DNA from: Nitrospinae bacterium RIFCSPLOWO2_12_FULL_45_22
GTDB lineage: Bacteria; 2-12-FULL-45-22
Assembly (NCBI GenBank): GCA_001803565.1
Contig: MHDQ01000161.1
Coordinates: forward strand, 1 to 12,140
Direction of reading: 5' to 3'
Length of the DNA: 12,140 bases
Position numbers and translations under genes: made by a program. The notes under the pieces were generated by a model. That model saw nothing but the letters and a program-made list of their open reading frames with translations, made no database searches and was not told where the DNA came from. This document shows positions 1-6,637 of the stretch, one piece after another. Within the stretch, counting starts at the first letter, position 1. Every line of letters starts with the position of its first letter.

Positions 1-1181
1 CCCCGGGTCTCCAGGATAGCCCGCTCACCATTTGTCTTTACTATCTCAATTTCAAGACTGGCCTGGGTAGTCTCTCCCTGGAGCAACTGTTGCATGACCC
101 TCTCGATCTTAATGAGTTCCTCGGGCTTATCGGGAGGGAGAATATCCCTTATATGTATCCTATCGTTTAAACCATAACCAGTGAATTCGCGGGCCGCGAG
201 ATTAGCCTCTATGAAATTTCCTTCTAAATCAAACAGATAAATTAAATCATTGGCATAGGTGAAGATATGCTGGTATTTTTCTTTGGTACGGGCAAGCCTT
301 TGCTGGAATAGGGTCCGCTCGGTAGCGATACCCATCTGGCTAGTAATGGTTTCCAGGAAAGGCAGTATCTCGGGTTTAAAATAGTTATACTCCCGGCTGG
401 CCAGGGCTAAAAATCCTAAAAGGCTTCTTTCCCGCGATTTTATCGGCACATAGACCGCTGATTTCACCCCTTCCCGCAAAAGCTTCTTTCGGGGGAGCCT
501 GGGGTCTTGCTCGAAATTTTCTATAACAAGGGAATTACCTTGACAAAGAGTGGTATAGAGGGGCGAATCTGCTATATTAAACGGCGAATACTTCTCCTCG
601 GTAATATAATTGGCGGAAAGACCCCTGCCAACTATCAGCGGGGCAGTCCTGGCTCTAGGATCGAAAGAGCGGATATGCCCTATGGGTACTCCCAGGAACT
701 CGCAGAGTCTATCCAGGCACGCCCCTGCCATCTCTTCTGGCCCCAGCGGCTGATTAAGGATGGTGGTAATTTCATACAAGACCTGGGCCTGCCATCTTTC
801 TTGCTTTAATTGTTCTTCCAGACGGACCTTCTCGGTAATATCCCGGCAGACACTCTGGATGGCTACAATCCTATTATCTTGAGCTATAGGGACGGCCTTG
901 ACCTCCAGGATGGCTATCCTCCCATTGGCCTTAATAAAAGATAGAGGGACTGTTACTTCTCTATTGAACCTGATATGGCTCTGGAAAAGCCGCTGGACTG
1001 TTTGCCAGCTCTCGGCAGTCAGGAACTTGCTGAGATGCTGGCCAATAAGCATATCTACCTCGTAACCCAGAATCTTTTCTATTGCTCGATTCACATAGAG
1101 AAAATTTCCGGTTACATCTAAGGAAAAGACCAGATCGCTTATCTGGTCTAATGAAATCTGATAGTCAATCTGATACAACAT
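1..1181 (-). CDS. PAS-GAF-PAS sensor protein, N-terminal part (truncated by window edge)
   Basis: An open frame of 393 complete codons runs from an ATG at 1181 off the left edge, so the output domain (histidine kinase, GGDEF, sigma-54 activator or other) is not visible. Residues about 9-117 form a PAS domain ending in the typical C-terminal VCRDITEKVRLEEQLKQE linker. Residues about 133-290 form a GAF domain, with 'SAVYVPIKSRERSLLGFLAL' as its conserved core strand pair. Residues about 301-393 start a second PAS domain (YQHIFTYANDLIYLFDLEGN). There is no signal peptide or membrane segment, so it is probably a cytoplasmic sensor of a small ligand, redox state or light. An in-frame TAA lies 9 bases before the ATG, which limits the start to this ATG or to the TTG immediately after it. 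AAGAGG sits only 2 bases from the ATG but 5 from the TTG, so the TTG is a real alternative. The target of signalling cannot be inferred from the neighbours. Confidence 0.88.
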   Translation of the reverse strand, partial: MLYQIDYQISLDQISDLVFSLDVTGNFLYVNRAIEKILGYEVDMLIGQHLSKFLTAESWQTVQRLFQSHIRFNREVTVPLSFIKANGRIAILEVKAVPIAQDNRIVAIQSVCRDITEKVRLEEQLKQERWQAQVLYEITTILNQPLGPEEMAGACLDRLCEFLGVPIGHIRSFDPRARTAPLIVGRGLSANYITEEKYSPFNIADSPLYTTLCQGNSLVIENFEQDPRLPRKKLLREGVKSAVYVPIKSRERSLLGFLALASREYNYFKPEILPFLETITSQMGIATERTLFQQRLARTKEKYQHIFTYANDLIYLFDLEGNFIEANLAAREFTGYGLNDRIHIRDILPPDKPEELIKIERVMQQLLQGETTQASLEIEIVKTNGERAILETR

Positions 1182-1240
1182 ATCCTCTTATCCCAAGGGC
1201 CATTATTTTTTACTTTGCCAATGTTACATTTCCGGGTAGC

Positions 1241-1377
1241 AAATTCTAAATCCTAAGCACCAAACCCTAAACAATATCAAAGACCTAAATCCAAATCTTA
1301 AAACCACTTTTCATTTCGAATTTTGGTCATTTGAATTTGTTTAGGACTTAGGGTTTAGGATTTAGGATTTAAATTTA
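1241..1377. repeat. long imperfect inverted repeat between two minus-strand genes
   Basis: The left arm 1241-1274 (units like AAATCCTAA and AAACCCTAAACAA) pairs with the right arm 1337-1376 (TTGTTTAGG, GGGTTTAGGATTTAGGATTT). The arms contain short reiterated CCTAAA/TTTAGG words. Between them lies an AT-rich core containing TCATTTCGAATTTTGGTCAT. It lies downstream of the acyl-CoA dehydrogenase and upstream of the sensor gene, so it could act as a transcript-end structure. I recognise the style as an interspersed non-coding repeat common in metagenome-derived genomes, but its copy number cannot be checked here. A related fragment (TAAATTTAGGATTTAG) occurs near 4615-4630. Confidence 0.7.
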
Positions 1378-1450
1378 GCCCTGTCTAATTACTTATCGGC
1401 ATTCCTTCTAAACCCTTAAGATACCCTTTGGCTTTTTTCCCCGGACCTAT

Positions 1451-2596
1451 CTAGAGCCCCATATGTCGGGCAATAATCAGGCGCTGCATCTGGGAAGTAC
1501 CAGCGCTGACGGTAGTGATCTTAGCATCCCGGAAATAACGCTGCATATCGTATTCCATACAATAGCCATACCCACCCATAATTTGCATCCCTTGCGTAGC
1601 AACCTCCATAAGGGTTTCTGAAGAAAACAGTTTAGCCATAGAAACCTCTTTGCTGGCAGGTAGCCCCTGATCAAGCATCCAGGCAGCCCGGTAGACCATG
1701 AGCCGGGCGGCCTCTACCTTGGTTTGCATATCGGCCAGCATATGCGAGATAGCCTGGAATTTCCCTATGGGCTTCCCAAATTGGACCCTCTCTTTGGCAT
1801 AGGCCAGGGCATCATTCACTACGCTCTGGGCCTGGCCCACATAAGCAGAAGAGGCTACTATCCTCTCTTTGTCTAGATTGCCCAGAATAACCTCCCAGCC
1901 CTCGTTCAATTTGCCTAGCATCTTATTTTTGGATATTCGGACATTATCCAGGTTAAGAGAAAAAGTACCCATAGTCCTCCGGCCAAGGGTCTCGATCCGC
2001 CGCATAGTTAGACCCGGAGTATCATTCTCTACCAGGAATACTGAGATACCTTTTTGTCTTGGTTGGGCATGTTTATCCGTACGGGTGGCCATAGTGATAA
2101 TAGTATTTTTTGCCTCGGCCCCAGAACAAAACATCTTCTCACCGTTAATAATAAAATCATCCCCATCAGGTACGGCGGAGATGCTTATGGCCGCGGCATC
2201 AGAGCCGGCTGCCGGTTCGCTAATAGAAATAGCCAGTCGGATCTCCCCCCGGACAATCCTGGGAACATAGTAATCCTTTTGCTCTTCGGTGCCATGTTTA
2301 AGGATATTAAGCCCGCAAAACATAGTAGTAACATATCCACCCGCAATATCATAGACATACTTAGCAAATGCCTCGGTCGTTAAAATAAGCTCCATTATGC
2401 CGCAGTTATTACCACCGTATTTTTCTGGAAAGGGCAAACCGAACCAACCTTGCCGAGCTATCTTTTCATAAAAATCATAAGGGAATTGCTTATTCTCATC
2501 ATATTGCCTGGCTACCTCCCGGGGGCACTCCTTTTCTACAAAGCTTACCACGGTCTTTCGGAACATCTCCTGCTCATCCGTCAGACTAAAATCCAT
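1451..2596 (-). CDS. acyl-CoA dehydrogenase, isovaleryl-CoA-dehydrogenase/CaiA-like active site
   Basis: This is a full-length 381-residue FAD flavoprotein of the acyl-CoA dehydrogenase family, which introduces an alpha-beta double bond into an acyl-CoA and passes electrons to electron-transfer flavoprotein. Visible parts are the N-terminal helical domain (1-120), the middle beta domain with the flavin/substrate motif ISEPAAGSD (125-133), and the C-terminal helical domain with RVQFGKPIGKFQ (270-281) and RDAKITTVSAGTSQMQRLI (356-374). At the position of the medium-chain enzyme's catalytic Glu (the E of YEGTSQ) this protein has Ala365. Instead it has Glu244 in NLDKER, matching the helix-G Glu of isovaleryl-CoA dehydrogenase (LDLER) and the same place in CaiA. 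It should therefore be active, possibly on a branched or unusual acyl-CoA; the substrate cannot be named. The ATG is preceded by GGGAGAGAGGAG. A strong promoter lies about 130 bases upstream. Confidence 0.93.
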   Translation of the reverse strand: MDFSLTDEQEMFRKTVVSFVEKECPREVARQYDENKQFPYDFYEKIARQGWFGLPFPEKYGGNNCGIMELILTTEAFAKYVYDIAGGYVTTMFCGLNILKHGTEEQKDYYVPRIVRGEIRLAISISEPAAGSDAAAISISAVPDGDDFIINGEKMFCSGAEAKNTIITMATRTDKHAQPRQKGISVFLVENDTPGLTMRRIETLGRRTMGTFSLNLDNVRISKNKMLGKLNEGWEVILGNLDKERIVASSAYVGQAQSVVNDALAYAKERVQFGKPIGKFQAISHMLADMQTKVEAARLMVYRAAWMLDQGLPASKEVSMAKLFSSETLMEVATQGMQIMGGYGYCMEYDMQRYFRDAKITTVSAGTSQMQRLIIARHMGL

Positions 2597-2724
2597 CTCC
2601 TCTCTCCCTTATCAAGCAAGATTCTTTTATCCTGAAACCCGCATTCCGTCCTCTTATCGCTAAAACAGGACCTAGAACTAATGACTTAAACAGAAATGGG
2701 ACGTTACAATATTTTCGTGGAAGC

Positions 2725-2754
2725 ATTATATGCAGCCCATCTCATTATTGTCAA
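2725..2754 (-). promoter_or_regulatory. sigma70-type promoter for the minus-strand acyl-CoA dehydrogenase
   Basis: On the minus strand a perfect TTGACA (-35, at 2749-2754) is followed after 18 bases by a perfect TATAAT (-10, at 2725-2730). Transcription would start near 2718 and give a leader of about 120 bases before the ATG at 2596. The match to both hexamers is exact, which makes this the strongest promoter visible in the window. Confidence 0.8.
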
Positions 2755-2768
2755 GGGATATTGACAAT
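2747..2768. promoter_or_regulatory. 22-bp palindrome overlapping the -35 box; candidate operator
   Basis: ATTGTCAA, a 6-base spacer (GGGATA) and TTGACAAT form a perfect inverted repeat with 8-bp arms. The left arm contains the minus-strand -35 box. The right arm is itself a plus-strand TTGACA, with a weak -10 (TTTTAT, 2785-2790) 18 bases on. It may be a repressor site, two back-to-back -35 boxes, or both. No regulator gene is adjacent within the window. Confidence 0.55.
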
Positions 2769-3142
2769 TGAACTTTCCCCAAAATTTTATCCCTGGAAGG
2801 GTAAATTAACGTATGGTAGATGGTTTTAGAAGACCTCACTTCCCACTCCTTACGATGTATGTATCTTTGTGCCCTCTGCAAGCTCGACGTCTCGGTGGTT
2901 ACACCAGATATTATAGAATTACCCGCATAATTGCCCTTAGTGCTCTACTCCATAATTACGGTGACGTATTTGAGAGAAAGTGCTTATGATAAGGAAACCA
3001 GGAATACAGGAGAGATTAATTTCCTGGCCTCTTGGCTTCCTAATAAAAAAGAAGGCAAAAAATAGGCATAATACGTAACTGTATTTATGAAATGAAGCCC
3101 TTAGTGATAAAATTTTGGAGGATGTTCAGTCGAGATGGTGGG

Positions 3143-3171
3143 TTGTTCTGGGGGCGTAATATTAGTATAAT
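3143..3171 (+). promoter_or_regulatory. candidate promoter for the plus-strand acyl-CoA dehydrogenase
   Basis: A perfect TATAAT at 3166-3171 lies 17 bases after TTGTTC (3143-3148), a weak -35 that matches three of six consensus positions. A start near 3178 would give a leader of about 50 bases ending in AGGAGG-CGGGAGGG just before the ATG at 3229. Confidence 0.5.
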
Positions 3172-3228
3172 CATAGTGATAGTTATTTCGGAATTATTAT
3201 AACCGAATAGCAAGAGGAGGCGGGAGGG

Positions 3229-4401
3229 ATGGAATTTGGGTTTACTAAGGAGCAGGAGCAATTGAGAGAGGGAGTACGGAGTTTCTTGGAGCAGGAGCTA
3301 GCCGCAGAAAGCTTTGCCGCCCGCAGTAACCAGTGGGTAGAGGGGTTCTCCCAGGAATTCTCTCGTAAGGTAGCCCAGCGGGGATGGATAGGGATGACCT
3401 GGCCCAGGGAGTATAGTGGACAGGGCCGTAGCTATATTGACCGGGCAATACTCATGGAGGAGATGCTCCGCTACCAGGCGCCTATTGGTTACCATTTTCT
3501 GGGGGATCGCCAGGTAGGCCCCTCGCTTATGCATTTCGGTAGCGATGAACTGAAGAAGGAGTTCCTGCCCAGGATAATCAATGCCAGCGTCTCTTTCTGC
3601 CTGGGCTTTAGTGAGCCCGATGCCGGTTCTGACCTGGTAGCGGTTAGGACTAATGCCCGGGAAGAAGGCGATTATTATGTCATTAATGGCCAGAAGGTAT
3701 GGACCAGCCTGGCCCATAAGGCCGATTATATCTGGATACTGGCCCGTACCGACCCCGAGGCGCCCAAGCATAAAGCCCTGAGCGAGCTGATTATTGACCT
3801 GAAGAGCCCGGGGATTACTATCCGACCAATAATAAATATGGCCGGAGCCCACTCTTTTAATGAAGTATTTTTTGAAGAAGTGAAAACACCCAGGACTTAT
3901 CTGGTAGGGGGGAAGAACCGGGGGTTTTATCAGATTATGACCCAGGTGGACTATGAAAGGGCTGGCCTGGAGCGGCTCATGCAGAACTACCCCTTATTTG
4001 AAAAGATTATTAAGTTCCTAAGGGAGGATAAGGGCGAAGGCGCCCGGCTCCGTAAAGACCCGATCATAAGGGACAGTATTGGCCGGTTAGAGGTGGAGTA
4101 TCAGACCGGGAGGCTATTCTGCTATTATGTAGCCTGGGTCTTGGATCAAGGCCGGATACCTAACTATGAAGCGGCCCTGTGTAAGGCATATTGTACCCAG
4201 TTCGAGCAGCGCTTAAATGATATTGCTACCCGCATATTAGGGTTATATGGCCAGCTCTTACCCGGTTCAAAATGGGCACCCATAAATGGTGAAGCCCCTG
4301 AGTCCTATCTCTTCGGCCCCTCTTATACTTTACAGGGTGGCACTGTGGAGATCCTAAAGAATATTGTGGCTACCCGCGGGCTGGGACTCCCCACCTCATA
4401 A
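3229..4401 (+). CDS. acyl-CoA dehydrogenase, divergent FadE-type
   Basis: This is a 390-residue member of the acyl-CoA dehydrogenase family, complete at both ends. The N-terminal helical domain starts MEFGFTKEQEQLREGVRSFL. The flavin/substrate motif FSEPDAGSD is at residues 127-135, followed by the beta-domain strands NGQKVWTS (153-160). The C-terminal domain ends in YTLQGGTVEILKNIVATRGL (366-385). The usual catalytic Glu position (E of YEGTSQ) is Gly370. A Glu at the helix-G position (Glu243 in VDYERAG) is the likely base, as in isovaleryl-CoA dehydrogenase. The segment where many members have VQFG(R/K)PI is replaced by a charged loop (267-279), so substrate handling probably differs from the neighbour at 1451. 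The start is fixed by AGGAGG 8 bases upstream. Enzymes of this looser subclass often serve sterol, branched or CoA-ring substrates and can pair with a second subunit, but nothing here identifies the substrate. Confidence 0.9.
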   Translation: MEFGFTKEQEQLREGVRSFLEQELAAESFAARSNQWVEGFSQEFSRKVAQRGWIGMTWPREYSGQGRSYIDRAILMEEMLRYQAPIGYHFLGDRQVGPSLMHFGSDELKKEFLPRIINASVSFCLGFSEPDAGSDLVAVRTNAREEGDYYVINGQKVWTSLAHKADYIWILARTDPEAPKHKALSELIIDLKSPGITIRPIINMAGAHSFNEVFFEEVKTPRTYLVGGKNRGFYQIMTQVDYERAGLERLMQNYPLFEKIIKFLREDKGEGARLRKDPIIRDSIGRLEVEYQTGRLFCYYVAWVLDQGRIPNYEAALCKAYCTQFEQRLNDIATRILGLYGQLLPGSKWAPINGEAPESYLFGPSYTLQGGTVEILKNIVATRGLGLPTS

Positions 4402-4486
4402 ATTGGGATTGGTTTAATAAACCCTAACAGTTAGGTAGCCATTACTCAAAATTTATTACTTGACAACTTTCTCATTTTGGGTTAAG

Positions 4487-4517
4487 AAAGAATAAAAATT
4501 TAGTATTTTTATTCTTT
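4487..4517 (+). terminator. AT-rich 13-bp perfect hairpin downstream of the acyl-CoA dehydrogenase
   Basis: AAAGAATAAAAAT (4487-4499) and ATTTTTATTCTTT (4505-4517) are perfect complements around a 5-base loop TTAGT. The right arm is T-rich, as in the tail of an intrinsic terminator, but each arm contains only one G or C, so the stem is weak. It lies 86 bases after the stop of the gene at 3229. It may instead be a protein-binding palindrome. Confidence 0.45.
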
Positions 4518-4609
4518 TGTAGACCAATAACCAATTCCGGGAGTCTAAAAACCCTTATCCCCATTTTGCTAAAACTTCTCTTAGTTAATAAGGTTACCAA
4601 AAATTTTTA

Positions 4610-4638
4610 TTGCTTAAATTTAGGATTTAGTGTATATT
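4610..4638 (+). promoter_or_regulatory. candidate promoter for rho
   Basis: TTGCTT (4610-4615) and TATATT (4633-4638) are 17 bases apart. The -10 matches five of six consensus positions and the -35 three. A start near 4645 would leave a leader of about 307 bases, in line with the long regulated leaders known for rho in other bacteria. Confidence 0.4.
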
Positions 4639-4951
4639 GAATCGGTAGCGATTACTTACCGCATTTGGGAAGACATTTTCTATCCCTCATCAAATAAACC
4701 TTGGTAAAAACTCAATAGAAATAACCACAATTCCTCTTTTAGCCCTTAATATTTCTTGCGAGATTGCCGAAAAATCCTTTTGTGGTGTGAGAAGATAAGA
4801 AGATAATTGGTAGGAACATTCAACCCTTAGCTTCGACTCAAGAATAAAATTACCTCCGTTCATCTAATAATGCCAATAAGAGTAAAGGCTCAGGCAAATC
4901 TTTAGAGCGGCAACCCATTACCAACCTTCTGTTAAAAGTAAAGGAGACAAG

Positions 4952-6301
4952 ATGGTAGAGACAACAGTTTCTAGGACTAATAGCGTAGTAGAGAGCAAAC
5001 ATACTAAGAGCGGCGAAGAGACTATCCAGAAAGCTGACGGTCAAGCTCTCCATATCGGGGAATTGAAAGAGATGAGTATTCAAAAATTGCTGGAGATAGC
5101 CAAAGCGCTTGATATACCCGGGAGCAGTAATCTAAAAAAGCAAGAACTGATCTTCCAAATCTTAAAAGCCCAAACAGAAAAGAGTGGTTTGATCTTTGCT
5201 GAAGGTGTGTTAGAAACCTTACCGGAAGGGTTTGGGTTTCTCCGCGCCCCAGATTATAACTACTTGCCTGGCCCGGATGATATTTATATCTCTCCTTCGC
5301 AAATCAGGAAGTTTGATCTACGGACGGGCGATACCGTTTCAGGCCAGATCCGTCCCCCCAAAGAAGGGGAGAAGTATTTTGCTTTGCTTAAAGTAGAGGC
5401 AGTAAATTTCGAGTCGCCCGAGTTAGCGGCAGGCAAGCTCCTTTTTGATAACCTGACACCCCTGTATCCCAACAAGCACATCAAACTAGAAGTAGGGCCG
5501 GACAACTTATGTGCCCGGGTAATGGACCTGCTGACCCCTATTGGCAAAGGGCAGCGGGGCCTCGTAGTTGCCCCTCCCAGGACGGGCAAGACCATGCTCC
5601 TACAGACCATTGCCAATTCCATAACCCGTAATCACCCAGAAATTTACCTGATTGTCTTATTGATAGATGAGAGGCCGGAAGAAGTCACTGATATGGAGCG
5701 ATCAGTAAAGGGCGAGGTAATAAGCTCTACCTTTGATGAGCCGGCCCATAGGCATATCCAGGTAGCAGAGATTGTCTTAGAAAAGGCGAAGCGCTTAACG
5801 GAACACAAAAGAGATGTAGTAATATTGTTAGATAGTCTTACCCGGCTAGCCCGGGCATATAACACTATGGCCCCACCTAGCGGTAAGGTCTTGTCTGGTG
5901 GGATAGACTCCAATGCCTTGCAGCGCCCTAAGAGGTTCTTTGGAGCTGCACGGAATCTGGAGGAAGGGGGTAGCCTAACCATTATTGCAACTGCTTTGAT
6001 TGATACTGGTAGTCGGATGGATGATGTTATTTTTGAAGAATTCAAAGGGACAGGCAATATGGAGCTTAATCTGGATCGCCGTCTGGTGGATAGACGGATA
6101 TTTCCCGCAATTGATCTTGCCCGCTCAGGTACGAGAAAGGAAGAGCTATTGCTGCCACAGGATGAACTCCATAAGATATGGGTCCTGAGAAAAGTTTTGA
6201 CCCCTCTAAATTTGGTGGAATGTATGGAACTATTATTAGAAAAACTGGCTAAGACCAAATCCAATAAAGAATTCCTAAATTCAATGAATAGTTTAGATTA
6301 A
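4952..6301 (+). CDS. rho: transcription termination factor Rho
   Basis: This is a hexameric RNA-dependent ATPase/helicase that loads on C-rich RNA and dissociates elongating RNA polymerase. The protein has 449 residues. Residues 1-35 are a low-complexity extension. Residues about 37-75 are the Rho N-terminal SAP-like helices ([18 protein letters not shown]), and about 80-155 the cold-shock-like RNA-binding fold ([25 protein letters not shown]). The ATPase core carries Walker A APPRTGKT (207-214, Lys213), the catalytic-Glu segment [11 protein letters not shown] (237-247), Walker [11 protein letters not shown] (289-298), the Q-loop [14 protein letters not shown] (310-323) and the R-loop [11 protein letters not shown] (362-372). 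All expected elements are intact. It lacks the long insertion seen in some high-GC actinobacterial Rho proteins. AAAGGAG lies 5 bases before the ATG. The gene appears monocistronic, with a long leader suggesting self-regulation. Confidence 0.97.
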   Translation: MVETTVSRTNSVVESKHTKSGEETIQKADGQALHIGELKEMSIQKLLEIAKALDIPGSSNLKKQELIFQILKAQTEKSGLIFAEGVLETLPEGFGFLRAPDYNYLPGPDDIYISPSQIRKFDLRTGDTVSGQIRPPKEGEKYFALLKVEAVNFESPELAAGKLLFDNLTPLYPNKHIKLEVGPDNLCARVMDLLTPIGKGQRGLVVAPPRTGKTMLLQTIANSITRNHPEIYLIVLLIDERPEEVTDMERSVKGEVISSTFDEPAHRHIQVAEIVLEKAKRLTEHKRDVVILLDSLTRLARAYNTMAPPSGKVLSGGIDSNALQRPKRFFGAARNLEEGGSLTIIATALIDTGSRMDDVIFEEFKGTGNMELNLDRRLVDRRIFPAIDLARSGTRKEELLLPQDELHKIWVLRKVLTPLNLVECMELLLEKLAKTKSNKEFLNSMNSLD

Positions 6302-6476
6302 CAAACGGTGCTCACCCCTTCTTTTCAATTACATCCCTCATTCCGGAAAGCTGGAAATGCCTAAGTTAGTAATTGTTTAGCCAAATAAAGTCTTCTAAAA
6401 TATAGCCGCAAAGAAGCACAAAAATAAGATTAAACCACCAAGGTACAAAGAACGTTGGACGTGTCCGTCTCTAAGC

Positions 6477-6562
6477 CGTTAAGGGTAAGGCGTGAGGGCG
6501 TAAGGGGTATCTCCCTATGCCTTACTTTTTACGCTCTCACTACTTACGCCTTACTCCTTACG
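6477..6562. repeat. imperfect inverted repeat with GTAAGGCGT-type words
   Basis: The left arm CGTTAAGGGTAAGGCGTGAG and following GGCGTAAGGGGTA (6477-6509) is complementary, with gaps and mismatches, to the right arm GCCTTAC...TTACGCCTTACTCCTTACG (6519-6562). Words of the form GTAAGG recur several times on the plus strand in the left arm and on the minus strand in the right arm. Transcribed from rho it would fold into a long stem and could protect or end the rho transcript. Confidence 0.65.
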
Positions 6563-6572
6563 ATAAGTCCTA

Positions 6573-6611
6573 ACAGTCACGGATCACGAGCGTAAAATTC
6601 TTTGTGACTGT
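6573..6611 (+). promoter_or_regulatory. inverted repeat just upstream of the rpe ribosome site
   Basis: ACAGTCAC (6573-6580) and GTGACTGT (6604-6611) are perfect 8-bp complements with a 23-base spacer. The right arm ends about 9 bases before the AGGAGGT of rpe. In RNA this would make a stem right beside the ribosome site; in DNA it could be a dimeric-protein operator. It may be chance. Confidence 0.35.
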
Positions 6612-6637
6612 ACAATATAAGGAGGTAAGCCCTAATC

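Larger units (their letters stand above)
2597..3228. other. 632-base divergent spacer between the two acyl-CoA dehydrogenase genes
   Basis: The part nearest the minus gene holds its 5' leader and a near-consensus promoter; the part nearest the plus gene holds a second candidate promoter. The middle (about 2790-3140) contains no convincing gene. It has a 58-codon frame at 2813-2989 and a 23-codon frame at 2859-2930 with a CxxC, neither with a good ribosome site, and a small stem (CCAGGAA 2998-3004 with TTCCTGG 3021-3027). A decayed small gene is possible but unproven. Confidence 0.6.
4402..4951. other. 550-base spacer and likely leader region of rho
   Basis: No gene of convincing length is present. 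It contains an AT-only hairpin after the upstream gene, a candidate promoter at 4610-4638 and then a leader of about 300 bases before rho. Just after the predicted start is a short stem (CGGTA 4643-4647 with TACCG 4657-4661). The stretch 4681-4740 has 15 C and only 3 G, the C-over-G skew typical of Rho loading (rut) sites. A possible 11-codon peptide frame (4870-4905, [11 protein letters not shown]) has no ribosome site. The last 100 bases do not match any riboswitch consensus I know. Confidence 0.5.
6302..6637. other. 336-base spacer between rho and rpe, rich in repeats
   Basis: No gene is seen. From about 6403 to 6456 the text (GCAAAGAAGCACAAAAA, ACCACCAAGGTACAAAGAAC) resembles a dispersed non-coding repeat I have seen in other metagenome-type genomes; it occurs once here. 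It is followed by the inverted repeat at 6477-6562 and by a separate 8-bp-arm inverted repeat next to the rpe ribosome site. A clear promoter for rpe was not found. Confidence 0.5.

Noticed and set aside
507-809. 100-codon plus-strand frame inside the PAS-GAF-PAS gene
   Set aside because: It is antisense to a clearly coding GAF domain and has no recognisable features.
2813-2989. 58-codon plus-strand frame in the divergent spacer
   Set aside because: The upstream GGAAGGG is too far from the ATG, the sequence has no recognisable motif, and an overlapping frame looks at least as protein-like.
3298-3852. 184-codon minus-strand frame inside the acyl-CoA dehydrogenase
   Set aside because: It is antisense to a complete conserved enzyme, with no domain or ribosome site of its own.
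4855-4951. Possible riboswitch just upstream of rho (AGCGGCAACCC recalls the SAM-I core)
   Set aside because: The other conserved parts of a SAM-I or any other riboswitch I know are missing, and rho is not an expected target.
5644-6264. 206-codon minus-strand frame inside rho
   Set aside because: It lies opposite the highly conserved Rho ATPase core; its length follows from rho codon use.
6604-6622. TACAAT as a -10 box for rpe
   Set aside because: It would place the transcription start inside the rpe ribosome site, and there is no -35 partner.
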